Part shown: positions 32,996-42,053 of the stretch, one piece after another
Layout of the letters: the number at the start of each line of letters is the position of its first letter
How positions within the stretch are numbered: the stretch's first letter is position 1
NCBI RefSeq assembly: GCF_009602435.1
Contig: NZ_VZDQ01000011.1
Coordinates: forward strand, 248,001 to 312,000
Direction of reading: 5' to 3'
Length of the DNA stretch: 64,000 nucleotides
From: Sediminibacillus terrae
Lineage (GTDB): Bacteria; Bacillota; Bacilli; Bacillales; Amphibacillaceae
Position numbers and translations under genes: made by a program
Notes under the pieces: generated by a model
The model's input: the letters and a program-made list of their open reading frames with translations, nothing else
Told to the model about the DNA's origin: nothing
The model's database searches: none

Positions 32996-33883
32996 TCAGG
33001 CTGTTTTCTCAAAAAGAATCGTCACCCATTCATTGGCCTGCCGTTTTTCCTTAATGGAAAATCCCTTCTTCTGAAAATCGGCGACGACACTATCTGCATT
33101 CCATTCGACAATGCCGGAAATGAGAAATTCACTGCTTTTTTCAGGCAAAAGATGTCTATCCATTATTTTTATTGTTTCCTCTGCCCCAATATTGATGATG
33201 ATCAGATTGTAATGTTCTTTTATTCGATAGTCACCTGTTAGCAGATCTCCCTTTACCACCTGCAACGGCTGCTGCAAATCATTCAGCTCGGCATTCAAGC
33301 GAATTTCTCTTTCCACCGGTTCATAATCGACAGCGGTCAGTGAACCAGCACCTTTCAACCCAGCCGCAACAGACAATACGCCGGAACCAGTTCCCAAATC
33401 CAGTATCGTCCGACCGGATAAATCCTTTGACAACAGGATGCGCAAACAGTCCTGTGTTGTCTCATGAAGGCCGGTCCCGAATGCAGCCTGCGGTTCAAAT
33501 TTCAGTACTTGCTTGTCTGGATACTTAGCCTCGTTACCCGAATAACAGAGGATCCAGCCATTTCCCAAATCTATATCTGCGAAGGCAGTATCCCACTGCT
33601 GCTCGTCCACTTCCCGATGAAGGATGGCTTCTTTCGGCACCTCCAATGCCTGCTCTATCCGCTTGAAATAAGCTTCCGGAAGACCGGGAACACTGTCCTC
33701 TTCTGCATACACTTTCAACTCGGCATACTTTTGTTCGATTTCGCGATAATCATAACCATTGTCGACCTGAAAAATTTCAATCGGAGGCTCATAATATAGA
33801 TTGTAAACACCGAACGCATTTAATTTTTCAATTGCCTGATCGAGACTGTCTGTCGCAATCCGTACTACAAATTCATGTAACAT
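32996..33883 (-). CDS. PrmA-like (ribosomal protein L11-type) methyltransferase
   Basis: The 295-residue protein has a SAM-binding domain with motif I ILDLGTGSGVLSVAAGLKGAGSLTAVDYEP near residue 165 and the PrmA-type NIGAEETI block in place of the usual NPP. The N-terminal half resembles the PrmA substrate domain (VRIATDSLDQAIEKLNAFGV, FEPQAAFGTGLHETTQDCLR). Genuine PrmA usually sits beside dnaJ; here the gene stands alone, and NIGAEETI differs from the usual NILAnvL, so it could be a paralogue with another target. ATG 33883 is preceded by AAAGGAA. Confidence 0.8.
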   Translation of the reverse strand: MLHEFVVRIATDSLDQAIEKLNAFGVYNLYYEPPIEIFQVDNGYDYREIEQKYAELKVYAEEDSVPGLPEAYFKRIEQALEVPKEAILHREVDEQQWDTAFADIDLGNGWILCYSGNEAKYPDKQVLKFEPQAAFGTGLHETTQDCLRILLSKDLSGRTILDLGTGSGVLSVAAGLKGAGSLTAVDYEPVEREIRLNAELNDLQQPLQVVKGDLLTGDYRIKEHYNLIIINIGAEETIKIMDRHLLPEKSSEFLISGIVEWNADSVVADFQKKGFSIKEKRQANEWVTILFEKTA

Positions 33884-34057
33884 AGTCAAATTCCTTTCCT
33901 TTCCAACTTCTATTTAAGTATACGGACTTCTTTCCCGGCTTTTCAACCACCCTGACTTCCTTGAACTTCACAAAAATTTTTCTATAAAAAAGGAAGGAAA
34001 ACTGATACACTATAATACGGCAATTCTATCAGAAAAATTGATTTTAGGAGTGTTATT

Positions 34058-34843
34058 TTGCGAAATGCAATCATATATATCCCCATGTTTCTGACAGCGG
34101 TCATGGCTGGCTGTCAACCGAGTTCCACCGCCGAAACCCACTCGGAGGATGATCAAATAGAAAGTCAGCTGGAACTCTCTGTAGATGCTGCGAAGCCGGA
34201 ACAACGCAGTGAAAAGGAAGAAGAAAAGTTGACAAAAGAATTGAATGACTTATACAAAATGGAGGAATTCGGATGGGGCAATTCCGGGCTCCCTAGCATG
34301 GAATTCGGACTGGGATCTATCCATTTTCAAAAATTAAACCGTTCAAGTAATGATAGGGAAGCGGATGGGCTGACAACCTTTTTCATGGATATCCGTGAAA
34401 AAAATGAAAATACTGTGCTGGGTGATATCGTCAAAGCTCCTGAAGACCGTCCGGAATGGAAAGGAAAAGCTGCCAGTCTGGAAAAAATCGACGAGACCAC
34501 TGCAGTGCTGACCATTGACGGTGCAGCTTCCTATACGTTTACTGCTTTCGATAACCAAGAGCTGGGTATGTTGTATGGGGACTGGAAAGAAACAGAGTCG
34601 GGTGAAACAATCACTTTTACAAAAGGGCTAACTAGCAACCTTCATATTACCACCAATAATCAAGAGCAAGTCCTGGCCGTGAACGATCGTTCTGAGAACA
34701 CATTCTCCGGTGTACTGCTGTACCGACCAGAGGAAAACGGGAAAACAACCATCTCCACTGAAGTAGGTTTAGAAATTATCGATCAAACCCATATAGTGGT
34801 ACATAGCCAGGAAGGTGACTATGAGTTGGAAAAAGAGCAGTAA
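34058..34843 (+). CDS. Uncharacterised lipoprotein
   Basis: A TTG start 7 bases after GGAG gives 261 residues. The signal ends LTAVMAGC (Cys near 19), then an acidic linker and a soluble domain with the pattern DYYKMEEFGWGNSG... SMEFGLGSIHF... SYTFTAFDNQELGMLYGDW. No known motif was seen. It is a single gene with a strong terminator, presumably surface exposed. Confidence 0.72.
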   Translation: MRNAIIYIPMFLTAVMAGCQPSSTAETHSEDDQIESQLELSVDAAKPEQRSEKEEEKLTKELNDLYKMEEFGWGNSGLPSMEFGLGSIHFQKLNRSSNDREADGLTTFFMDIREKNENTVLGDIVKAPEDRPEWKGKAASLEKIDETTAVLTIDGAASYTFTAFDNQELGMLYGDWKETESGETITFTKGLTSNLHITTNNQEQVLAVNDRSENTFSGVLLYRPEENGKTTISTEVGLEIIDQTHIVVHSQEGDYELEKEQ

Positions 34844-34872
34844 GGCTGGACAAATGCATAGTGACTAAGATA

Positions 34873-34920
34873 AAAACCGCGCGAATTCGTTTAGCATTCA
34901 GAATTCGCGCGGTTTTATTT
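34873..34920 (+). terminator. Terminator of the lipoprotein gene
   Basis: Perfect 16-bp stem AAAACCGCGCGAATTC / GAATTCGCGCGGTTTT with a 12-base loop, then ATTTT. Confidence 0.88.
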
Positions 34921-35323
34921 TGGCCGCCATGCACTACCTTTTCTATCTTGGATGCTGGTTATGATCCTTTGATCTTTTTGAGCAACAACCATTCCTTGTA
35001 AGGCAAGCTAGGCACTGTTGTCGTGCATCCGGACTGCTTCGCTCACACTATGTATTGACTCCCCTTTTTCTCTCTTATCTGATAACAATGTAACATAACC
35101 TTTTCTTCCTCCCTAATCTATTGTGAATATTTCTGACAAGCTTTTGGATTGGCCTCTTCCTCCTAAAATCAAATCTTTCTGCTAAAAAAGATTACAAATT
35201 AGTTAAAATGATGCCAGACTAGTTTTATTTCCTTTTTTGCGAGGTATCGTAATGCAAATTTATTTGAAGCAATCGTACTTCCACTGCCCTGGGACCAGTT
35301 CAACATTCAAGGAGGACAACATC
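34921..35323. other. Spacer upstream of the SMR pair
   Basis: No gene is supported. A -10-like TTAAAATGATG lies near 35207-35214. There is no ykkC/guanidine-type riboswitch, which often precedes SMR pairs. Confidence 0.4.
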
Positions 35324-35668
35324 ATGAAATTTTACAGCTTGCTGAGTACCTCGATCATTTTGGAAACGACCGGTGCCTCGTTCATGAAGTTGGCAGACAA
35401 CAGCTGGATGGCAGCGGTCATCGTCGCTGTATGCTATGCCATCTCATTCACTTTGTACATCACGATTGCTTATCATTCAGAAATAAGCGTGGTCAACGCG
35501 ATTTGGTCCGGTGTGGGAACTGCCTTGATCGTCAGCGTCGGAATCTTAGCTTTCGGAGAATCCAATTCTTCTGTGAAGATGGCAGGCACACTGCTTATCA
35601 TCGCCGGCGTTATTGGATTGAACGTCAGTACAAGACAAAAAGCTCCTACAGCCGGGGAGGGAGCATGA
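35324..35668 (+). CDS. SMR-family efflux subunit with catalytic Glu
   Basis: The 114-residue four-helix transporter keeps the essential TM1 glutamate in SIILETTGASFMK, the NAIWSGVGTALIVSVG block of TM3-4 and GTLLIIAGVIGLNV at the end. ATG 35324 follows GGAGGAC. It overlaps the next SMR gene by 4 bases (ATGA), the usual layout of heterodimeric SMR pumps such as EbrAB. Substrate (quaternary ammonium compounds, polyamines or guanidinium) cannot be told. Confidence 0.88.
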   Translation: MKFYSLLSTSIILETTGASFMKLADNSWMAAVIVAVCYAISFTLYITIAYHSEISVVNAIWSGVGTALIVSVGILAFGESNSSVKMAGTLLIIAGVIGLNVSTRQKAPTAGEGA

Positions 35669-35985
35669 TGGCGTATGTTTATTTAATAAGCAGCCTGGTT
35701 CTGGCCTTTTTATCGAATTTATCGGTCAAGCTGGCCAGAGGTTATACAAGACCTGTTCCTACTGTTTCGGCCTTTTTGTGCTACGCCCTCTGTCTGACCT
35801 GTCTAACGCTGGCTGTCCAACACTTCGAAGTCGGCTTCGTTTATGCGGTCTGGTCTGGAGTCACGGTGGTCTCTACAGCGGTAATCGGCATTTTGTTTTT
35901 CCAAGAAACATACAATCGGCTGAAAATCATATCGATATTCATGATCATAGCCGGTGTTGTCCTCCTTCATTTGGAGACAGGCTGA
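35665..35985 (+). CDS. SMR-family partner subunit lacking the TM1 glutamate
   Basis: The 106-residue protein keeps SMR topology and the YAVWSGVTVVSTAVIGILFF and IAGVVLLHLETG blocks. TM1, however, reads YLISSLVLAFLSNLSVKLARGY, with Ala where the proton/substrate-binding Glu normally stands. This points to an obligate partner of the upstream Glu-containing subunit, with one coupling site per dimer. Its start overlaps the upstream stop, and GGGGAGGGAG provides the site. Confidence 0.82.
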   Translation: MMAYVYLISSLVLAFLSNLSVKLARGYTRPVPTVSAFLCYALCLTCLTLAVQHFEVGFVYAVWSGVTVVSTAVIGILFFQETYNRLKIISIFMIIAGVVLLHLETG

Positions 35986-36180
35986 ACACACGAGGAATGA
36001 ATCCGCATCTGGATTGGTGCGGATTTTATTTGGTTATAGTTCTCTACATAAGTTATGTCACAAATGTTTCAATGAATTCCTGGAAAAATTCGCCCTTCCG
36101 GTTTTTTTCTCCCGGTATGACATCATATTTTATGGTAATATTGAAGTTTAGCGACTGATCATGTATTTGAGGAGAATGTT

Positions 36181-38103
36181 ATGTCTAAAACAAGTTCACT
36201 TCCATTTACCGTTGACAAGACGGAAAATTTTTATGATCGCCTCGGCGACTATGTAGGCGACGTTTTTTACGATATGTTACCGGAACAAGGGTACGAATTG
36301 AGAGATGAACAAATTTACATGGCTTTTCAATTGGAACAAGCCTTTAAAAACAAGCGGACCATATTTGCAGAAGCAGGCGTCGGTACGGGAAAAACGTTTG
36401 TTTACCTGCTTTATGCCATTTGTTATGCACGCCACCAACGTAAACCTGCTATCATTTCCTGTGCGGATGAAACGTTGATCGAACAACTGGTCAAAAAGGG
36501 CGGCGATATCGAAAAGCTGGAGGAAGCTCTCGGTCTCAGCGTCGATGTACGTCTGGCCAAATCCAGGGAGCAATACGTCTGTGTGCGAAAACTGGACGCC
36601 CTGGCAAATCGGACCGATGATGAAAGCGTATTGGCTGTCCACGATCAAATACCGGACTTCGTTTTTGACCAGGGGGCATCCATGCAGGCATTCGAGCGCT
36701 ATGGCGACCGAAAAGAATATCCGTGGGTCTCCAACCAAACATGGGAGAAAATCGCCTGGGATCCTTTACAGCAATGCTCTACTTGTGAGTGGCGACACCG
36801 GAGCGGCCAGACACTGAACAGGGAATATTATCGCCATGCCACTGACTTGATTATTTGTTCCCACGACTTCTACATGGAGCATGTCTGGACAAAAGAATCG
36901 AGGAAACGGGAAGGCCAAATGCCATTGCTGCCAGAAGCCAGTTGTGTAGTGTTTGATGAGGGACATCTGTTGGAGTTTGCTGCACAAAAAGGCTTGACGT
37001 ACCGTTTCCATGCCGACACGTTGACCAAGGTGTTGACAGGTTACATGAGTCAGGATGTACGGGAAGAAACCCTTTATTTGATCGAAGATATTCTTGCCCT
37101 TCATGAGGATTGGTTTGACCTTTTATCCGAAAAGTCGACGATAGTGGAAGGATCCTCCCGTAAAGAGGTCACGCTTTCGGACAACCTAATGCAAATGGCG
37201 CGCACTTTGAATGAAAAAGTACAACAGGTTCTGGAACAGCTGGTGTTCGATTCTGAACTGTTTACCATCGATCCCTACCACATCCGCATCATTGAAGAAT
37301 ATTTGGAGTTTTTCTCTTATGGGTTATCGATTTTGTTAAAAGACGATGAAGGAATATATTGGCTGGAAGAAACCGGAACAGATACGACGCTGGTTATCAT
37401 GCCGCGTTTAGTGGAAGATGTACTGAAAAAAGAAGTCTTTTCACAAAGCATTCCGTTCATCTTCTCGTCGGCCACCTTATCGCAAGGAGGAGATTTCTCC
37501 CACTTGGCAGACAGTTTGGGGATTGCGTCCTATGACTCTTTTTCTGTCTCCTCCCCATTTGATTATGAGAGACAAATGGGTATTTTCGGACACGTCGACA
37601 AGGAAGACAAGTGGAGCAGAATCAGGAAACAACTACACGAAAATGAAGGGCGTTCTCTGCTTCTCTTCTCTTCCAAACAAGAGATGGATTTGTTCCGTTC
37701 CTGGGCGGACAAGCAAGACTGGACCTTCAGCATGCTTTATGAAGGAGATCGGGAAATCAGTGAAACAGTCCGTAAGTTTCAATTGGATCCGTCTTCGGTG
37801 CTGTGTTCCTATCACTTATGGGAAGGGTTGGATGTCCCGGGGGATGCTTTGACGCAGGTAATCATCGTTTCTCTTCCTTTCCCGCCGCATGATCCTGTCT
37901 TTCAGGCCAAACGAAAGCATGCTGTCAATCCGATTGAATCGGTTGATGAGCCTTATATGCTTCTCCGGCTTCGGCAAGGGATCGGCAGGTTGATCAGGTC
38001 GAGTGACGATAGTGGCACCATCCACATTTGGTTAAAACCAGAAGAAGCCACTAGCTACCAACCAGCTATCGAAAAGGTCCTCCCGGTCGAAATACAATGG
38101 TAA
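36181..38103 (+). CDS. ypvA: DinG/XPD-type DNA helicase YpvA
   Basis: The 640-residue length equals Bacillus YpvA. Motifs are Q-motif-like YELRDEQIYMAFQLEQAF, Walker A AEAGVGTGKTFVYL near 60, DEGH box VFDEGHLLEFA, SSATLSQGG, and motif VI LRLRQGIGRLIRSSDD. Four cysteines (YVCVRK, QQCSTC, IICSHD) between motifs I and II lie where XPD-like enzymes bind an iron-sulfur cluster. It is probably a 5'-3' helicase in DNA repair. Single gene with AGGAGAATGTTATG start. Confidence 0.88.
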   Translation: MSKTSSLPFTVDKTENFYDRLGDYVGDVFYDMLPEQGYELRDEQIYMAFQLEQAFKNKRTIFAEAGVGTGKTFVYLLYAICYARHQRKPAIISCADETLIEQLVKKGGDIEKLEEALGLSVDVRLAKSREQYVCVRKLDALANRTDDESVLAVHDQIPDFVFDQGASMQAFERYGDRKEYPWVSNQTWEKIAWDPLQQCSTCEWRHRSGQTLNREYYRHATDLIICSHDFYMEHVWTKESRKREGQMPLLPEASCVVFDEGHLLEFAAQKGLTYRFHADTLTKVLTGYMSQDVREETLYLIEDILALHEDWFDLLSEKSTIVEGSSRKEVTLSDNLMQMARTLNEKVQQVLEQLVFDSELFTIDPYHIRIIEEYLEFFSYGLSILLKDDEGIYWLEETGTDTTLVIMPRLVEDVLKKEVFSQSIPFIFSSATLSQGGDFSHLADSLGIASYDSFSVSSPFDYERQMGIFGHVDKEDKWSRIRKQLHENEGRSLLLFSSKQEMDLFRSWADKQDWTFSMLYEGDREISETVRKFQLDPSSVLCSYHLWEGLDVPGDALTQVIIVSLPFPPHDPVFQAKRKHAVNPIESVDEPYMLLRLRQGIGRLIRSSDDSGTIHIWLKPEEATSYQPAIEKVLPVEIQW

Positions 38104-38107
38104 AACA

Positions 38108-38144
38108 AAAACCAAGCTCTAAATTGGAGAGCTTGGTTTTTTTA
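38108..38144. terminator. Bidirectional terminator
   Basis: AACCAAGCTCT / AGAGCTTGGTT followed by TTTTT; shared by ypvA and the small membrane-protein gene. Confidence 0.83.
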
Positions 38145-38309
38145 ATCCTGGGAATCATTCTTGCGATATTCCTTCACTGTGCCAACTACCCAAATGAAGC
38201 CGCAAACGAGACACAAGATGCCCATCGCCGTATTTCCATCACGAAAAAACATCCAGGTTCCAATCGCGCCAGGGAGAATGACGGCAAAATCTTTCCATTT
38301 CCACGTCAA
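38142..38309 (-). CDS. Small membrane protein
   Basis: A TTG start 8 bases after AGAGGGG gives 55 residues, two hydrophobic segments (FAVILPGAIGTWMFF, MGILCLVCGFIWVVGTV) and a basic tail. The ribosome-binding site lies in the last codons of the upstream gene, so translation is coupled. Family unknown. Confidence 0.55.
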   Translation of the reverse strand: MTWKWKDFAVILPGAIGTWMFFRDGNTAMGILCLVCGFIWVVGTVKEYRKNDSQD

Positions 38310-38313
38310 AAAA

Positions 38314-38622
38314 TCAACCCCTCTCATTTTGCAAAACATGCCGGGCCCGGGCTGCATATCTTTTTTTCACCAAAAAGTCATACTGGGTTAAGGTTTCTCC
38401 CGTCTTGATCGGTTGAGCCGTCCCGATTGGTACATGGTTTTTCTGGTGGGACGTTATCTTGAAGTGGATTCCATTTTGCTCAAGCCGGGAAGCGATCCTG
38501 CTGTATTCTTCTAAGGAGAACGCAGAATGAACTACTTTGAAGCCGATTGCCTTTCTGAATTTCATGGCAATGCTTGCTGCGATAATCAGAAACAGCACTA
38601 CTGCGGTCAAGGTACCCTCCAT
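38314..38622 (-). CDS. Membrane-anchored small protein (DUF2007-like pattern)
   Basis: The 102-residue protein has an N-terminal membrane helix (LTAVVLFLIIAASIAMKF) and a small cytoplasmic domain: FSLEEYSRIASRLEQNGIHFKI followed by QYDFLVKKRYAARARHVL. The second block is like the DUF2007 signal-transduction-type fold (YxVxVxxxDxxxA), but the match is loose. ATG 38622 follows GAGAGGTGG. Middle gene of a three-gene minus-strand unit. Confidence 0.6.
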   Translation of the reverse strand: MEGTLTAVVLFLIIAASIAMKFRKAIGFKVVHSAFSLEEYSRIASRLEQNGIHFKITSHQKNHVPIGTAQPIKTGETLTQYDFLVKKRYAARARHVLQNERG

Positions 38623-38656
38623 TAAAATCCACCTCTCTCTGCAATCTTGCCTTTGG

Positions 38657-39163
38657 TTAGAAGAAGCGCACGAAGCGGAGTGATTGGTAACGCTCTTCCT
38701 GGGAACTTCCATAGTCCGCCTGTCGGGAATGGAATTGAAAACTTCGAGCCTCGTAAAATGGTATCGCCTTTTGGTTACCTTCCGCTACGGACACCCATTG
38801 CTTGATTGCACCCAATTGTTTTTGCTGTTCCGTAACTGCCTCTAACAACATGGTTCCAATCCCTTCATTACGCCGTTCCGGATCTAGGTAAAGTACATAT
38901 ATCTCGGCTTCCTTTTCTTCCGTCATTCCCCCGCCCGCTGCTCCGATTACGTTCCCCTCTTCCATCGCTACAAACCAGCCTCCCCAGGATCTGCTGGTTT
39001 GTTCGATTTCCTTGAGAATACGCGGCTCGTTATAAAATTCTTCAATGACTCTTTCTATATATGTCGTACTCCGAATGTTCCTGTATGTGGCCCAATTGGC
39101 TACCGTACACACACGGGCAATACCCGCAGCATGTTCCGGCTGGGCTTTTTTTATGGTAATCAA
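38657..39163 (-). CDS. GNAT-family N-acetyltransferase
   Basis: The 168-residue protein starts at TTG 39163 (7 bases after AGGAG). GNAT features are ITIKKAQPEHAAGIARV, GGWFVAMEEGNVIGAAGGG, and the acetyl-CoA loop YLDPERRNEGIGTMLLEAV (R/Q-x2-G-x-G/A), followed by WVSVAEGNQKAIPFYEARSF. The acceptor is unknown. A long open extension upstream is not used. Confidence 0.86.
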   Translation of the reverse strand: MITIKKAQPEHAAGIARVCTVANWATYRNIRSTTYIERVIEEFYNEPRILKEIEQTSRSWGGWFVAMEEGNVIGAAGGGMTEEKEAEIYVLYLDPERRNEGIGTMLLEAVTEQQKQLGAIKQWVSVAEGNQKAIPFYEARSFQFHSRQADYGSSQEERYQSLRFVRFF

Positions 39164-39277
39164 ATTGCTTCTCCTCTTTTCTTTCAATAACTGATAAGAT
39201 TTTTTCCGCATCAAGGGTGTAGGATTTAGTGCATAGGGAAATAGAATGACATAAAAGCTTTTAAGGAGATGACTAGC

Positions 39278-39670
39278 ATGCCAGATATCCAGGAAATAGC
39301 GAAAACCTTCGGGGACATCCTGGGAGTAGAAACCGAAGTCGAAGACGGGATGTGCGAAGCAGAAAAAGAACGGGACTTGGACGTCACGGTTCAAGGGCGT
39401 CCCTTCAAAAGCGAATTATCGATGGAAATTCATTTTGAATCCCTGGAAGAAGACGGTACAGCCTTGAATCATGCTGAAATCGTGGTACTCCCGGAAGAAA
39501 TACCCGACTTCACCAGGGCACTCGGTAAAAACGATCTTACGATTACTGCTTTGCATAATCACTGGTTGTTCGCTGAGCCGAATATCAAATACCTCCACGT
39601 TCAAGCCGTGGAAAAACCGGAAGATTTTGCCCAGAAGCTATCAAACGCCATTTCCGTCTTAAAAGATTAG
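39278..39670 (+). CDS. DUF1259 (LppY/LpqO-like) protein, cytoplasmic form
   Basis: The 130-residue protein matches DUF1259 in its characteristic C-terminal block ITALHNHWLFAEPNIKYLHVQAVEKPEDFAQKL and the EIVVLPEEIPDFTRAL helix. Many relatives are lipoproteins with two copies; this one has no signal and a single domain. Function unknown. ATG 39278 follows AAGGAG by 9 bases. It ends with a terminator at 39678-39712. Confidence 0.78.
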   Translation: MPDIQEIAKTFGDILGVETEVEDGMCEAEKERDLDVTVQGRPFKSELSMEIHFESLEEDGTALNHAEIVVLPEEIPDFTRALGKNDLTITALHNHWLFAEPNIKYLHVQAVEKPEDFAQKLSNAISVLKD

Positions 39671-39677
39671 AATTGTC

Positions 39678-39712
39678 AAAGGGTTTTCGAATATCTCGAA
39701 GACCCTTTTTTA
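39678..39712 (+). terminator. Terminator of the DUF1259 gene
   Basis: AAAGGGT-TTCGA / TCGAA-ACCCTTT then TTTAA. Confidence 0.75.
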
Positions 39713-39880
39713 ATGGTTTTCACATATTTTGTTGCACCAACATGCTTTCGATACAAATCCTCAGCCCTGTCCATGACTCGAATGCTAACTGATGCTACAA
39801 CATCCCACTCGTTAACGTGGCACAGCCAGGGTGTTGTATGAACAATATCCGCTGTAGAGAGGTATTCCTCTTATAATAGC

Positions 39881-40354
39881 TTAGAAGTCCTCGTTCATGT
39901 GATACTGCAAATACTGTTCTATATCGGGAGTGCCGGCTGGATTGTTTAGCACCGCCATCACCCAGCAGTCCCTTTCGAAATTCAAAACCTTGAGATCCCA
40001 CGTACAGGCTATCAGTCCTTTTGGTGTGCAATATTCAAACTGCGGTTTCTCTCCATGTTTTGAAATATACACATGATGGTTTAGTTCATTTTCATTGGAC
40101 CACCAGTCGATGAAAATAAAATCTGAATCCTTCCCATCGTGCACGCCGATGAACCCGACGCCGTAACGGTCGCTGTTCATCGCCGGAAAAGGCACTGTCT
40201 GCAATGCTAATGTTCTGGCTGTATCGACCAGTTCTTTCCTCGGTTGCCCTCCCTGATAGGAAATACCGTAAACCTTCATCCGCCAACCTTGCTTTTGCCA
40301 AATTTCCAAAAAGCGAATCGAACGTTTTTTATAGTCCTCAGCCAATTGAACCAT
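39881..40354 (-). CDS. Uncharacterised 157-residue protein
   Basis: It is soluble, without known motif. Distinct blocks are VPFPAMNSDRYGVGFIGVHDG, DFIFIDWWSNENELNHHVY and ACTWDLKVLNFERDCWVMAVL, ending GTPDIEQYLQYHMNEDF. The pattern suggests a conserved domain of unknown function rather than a chance frame. Strong GGGGGAG before ATG 40354. It follows the peptidase E gene by 12 bases on the same strand, so the two are probably cotranscribed. Confidence 0.65.
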   Translation of the reverse strand: MVQLAEDYKKRSIRFLEIWQKQGWRMKVYGISYQGGQPRKELVDTARTLALQTVPFPAMNSDRYGVGFIGVHDGKDSDFIFIDWWSNENELNHHVYISKHGEKPQFEYCTPKGLIACTWDLKVLNFERDCWVMAVLNNPAGTPDIEQYLQYHMNEDF

Positions 40355-40366
40355 CTTACTCCCCCT

Positions 40367-40999
40367 TCATCCTCTCATTACTCTGATATTTCCTTCTGTT
40401 AGAACCAATGACTGATTCTTAAAATAACAACCAGCATCATCGTCTATGCCATAACCAGTGGGAACGGCCGTTTTCCTTAGTGCTTTTTGCAGGTTTGCTT
40501 CTTCCTTCCACTTCGTAAAATGGGCACTGATGATAGTATCTTCGATTAGCTTCAAACCAGGAAGAAATAAATGTTTTCCTTCCCGATTGTCGACAGGAGG
40601 TATGACACAGTGCTCCGGACTGATCAACGCTCCTGCAGAAAATCCGGCGACCGGCACTCCCGACAGGTAACGCTTCCTTATCCGTTCACCAATCGGCGTA
40701 TCCACTATGTAGTCACGGTAGCGAACGGTATCTCCTCCGCCGATGACGATTCCGCTGCATGCGTCCAACTGTTCCAATTCACTAGTTGAGACGCGGGGGT
40801 GAAGCGGCATGTAAAAGAAGTCCTGCAGACCATGCTCCTTTAACACCGAAGTATACTTCGACATATACTCCCGCCACCCCTCTCTCTCCAAGAATAAAAT
40901 GGCAACTTTTTTGTTTGCCTGACTGGCAGTTTCAGCAAAAACCTTGCCCAACTCTGGCGTAAATGGCGGGCTGCCGCCGAAAAGAAATAAGTGTTGCAT
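40367..40999 (-). CDS. Peptidase E-like (S51) protein
   Basis: The 210-residue protein has the class I glutamine-amidotransferase-like fold of S51 peptidases: LFLFGGSPPFTPELGKVFAE, GIVIGGGDTVRYRDYI, and the nucleophile elbow VAGFSAGALISPEHC with Ser. Bacterial members cleave Asp-X dipeptides or cyanophycin. ATG 40999 is placed 5 bases after GGTGG; a GTG three codons earlier is possible. Confidence 0.85.
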   Translation of the reverse strand: MQHLFLFGGSPPFTPELGKVFAETASQANKKVAILFLEREGWREYMSKYTSVLKEHGLQDFFYMPLHPRVSTSELEQLDACSGIVIGGGDTVRYRDYIVDTPIGERIRKRYLSGVPVAGFSAGALISPEHCVIPPVDNREGKHLFLPGLKLIEDTIISAHFTKWKEEANLQKALRKTAVPTGYGIDDDAGCYFKNQSLVLTEGNIRVMRG

Positions 41000-41084
41000 A
41001 GAATCCACCGACCTTTTTAAGATTTATAGGTTATCTGGCAATATGGTAAAATAAGACGAAGCTTTTAGATGAAAGGAGATATTT

Positions 41085-41513
41085 ATGCCATACGAACTCG
41101 ATCACGTTGGAATCGCAGTCCGTGATTTAGAAGCAAGCATTGGATTTTATCAGAACGTTTTGGGCGGAAAACTCATCGACCGTTACCGGAGTGAAGCAAA
41201 AGGTGTCGAAAGCGAAATTGCCATTATGGAGGTGAACGGAAGCCGCATCGAGCTGCTAAACCCGACGAATAATGAAACCTCCCCCATCGCCCGATTCATC
41301 AGGCAAAAAGGTAAAGGAGTCCATCATATCGCCTATCACGTCCATGACTTGGAGAAAGCCCTGGAGGATCTAAAGGAAAGAGGAATTCGCACTTTGCCCG
41401 ACAGTTTGCGCGTCAACAAGCATGGGCGGCGTTTGGTATATTTAAATCCAGCTGATACAGATGGCACCATCATCGAATACTGCGATTATCCTGAGCAGCA
41501 AGAAGAACATTAG
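41085..41513 (+). CDS. VOC-family protein (methylmalonyl-CoA epimerase/glyoxalase-like)
   Basis: The 142-residue protein opens YELDHVGIAVRDLEASIGFYQNVLGGKL and contains EIAIMEVNGSRIELLNP, KGKGVHHIAYHV and NPADTDGTIIEYCD; the three His/Glu metal ligands of the epimerase-type fold are present. No methylmalonyl-CoA mutase is nearby, so the substrate is open. AAAGGAGAT precedes ATG. It converges with a small membrane gene, overlapping 4 bases. Confidence 0.87.
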   Translation: MPYELDHVGIAVRDLEASIGFYQNVLGGKLIDRYRSEAKGVESEIAIMEVNGSRIELLNPTNNETSPIARFIRQKGKGVHHIAYHVHDLEKALEDLKERGIRTLPDSLRVNKHGRRLVYLNPADTDGTIIEYCDYPEQQEEH

Positions 41514-41695
41514 CCACCGAACCCACCACCGGGCGGCAGCTTGTCGAAATGGCTTCTCGCCCTTTCCTCCGCCTGCATTTGAGCAGCCGATTTAGTGGAA
41601 TCTGGCGACTTCATGTTAAATTTGAACTTTAAAATAATGGCAGCGACTGCTATCAGCGCGATCGCTCCCCAAAAAATCCAGCCAAACATCGTCAT
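41510..41695 (-). CDS. Small single-pass membrane protein
   Basis: 61 residues: one N-terminal helix (GWIFWGAIALIAVAAIILKF) and a polar tail with a Gly-rich end (KLPPGGGFGG). Strong AGGAGGGA before ATG. Similar short Bacillus proteins are uncharacterised. Confidence 0.6.
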   Translation of the reverse strand: MTMFGWIFWGAIALIAVAAIILKFKFNMKSPDSTKSAAQMQAEERARSHFDKLPPGGGFGG

Positions 41696-41803
41696 GCAGA
41701 GTCCCTCCTAATAAATGATTTTAGGTAAAACAATTTATCCATTTCTATACTCCTTGTTACTACTTATACGATCACCCAGCCAAAAAGTTCCAAAAAAATG
41801 GAG

Positions 41804-42037
41804 GGGACAGTCCCCGAAACCGTTTGAAAAACAGTTTTCTGCTTTTATGAGCGTTTCGGGGACTGTCCCTTCTTCTGGTTATTTCGCAGAAGAAAGCGGT
41901 TTGGGGTCAGACCCCAAACCGCTCCACACCCTGTCACTCCAATATTTCTGCTTCTCTTTGTCGTGTTAATGAGCAGTTTGGGGTCAGTCCCTCCAAGCGG
42001 TCATTTTTTGATTCTGACCGCTTGGAGGGACTGACCC
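41804..42037. repeat. REP-like palindrome cluster 1
   Basis: Three hairpins are built on the same motif: GGGACAGTCCCCGAAAC / GTTTCGGGGACTGTCCC (41804-41870), a perfect palindrome around GGGGTCAGACCCC (41895-41923), and GGTCAGTCCCTCCAAGC / GCTTGGAGGGACTGACC (41981-42036). No REP-associated transposase is in the window. The third hairpin may terminate the YfmL gene. Confidence 0.75.
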
Positions 42038-42053
42038 CTCTTCTAGTTCCCCT

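Noticed and set aside
35040-35323. Guanidine (ykkC) riboswitch upstream of the SMR pair
   Set aside because: Looked for because SMR pairs often have one; the conserved ACGR-type loops and stems are absent.
41804-42037. CRISPR array
   Set aside because: Repeats are palindromic, of unequal spacing and alternate in orientation; no cas genes. REP-like elements fit better.
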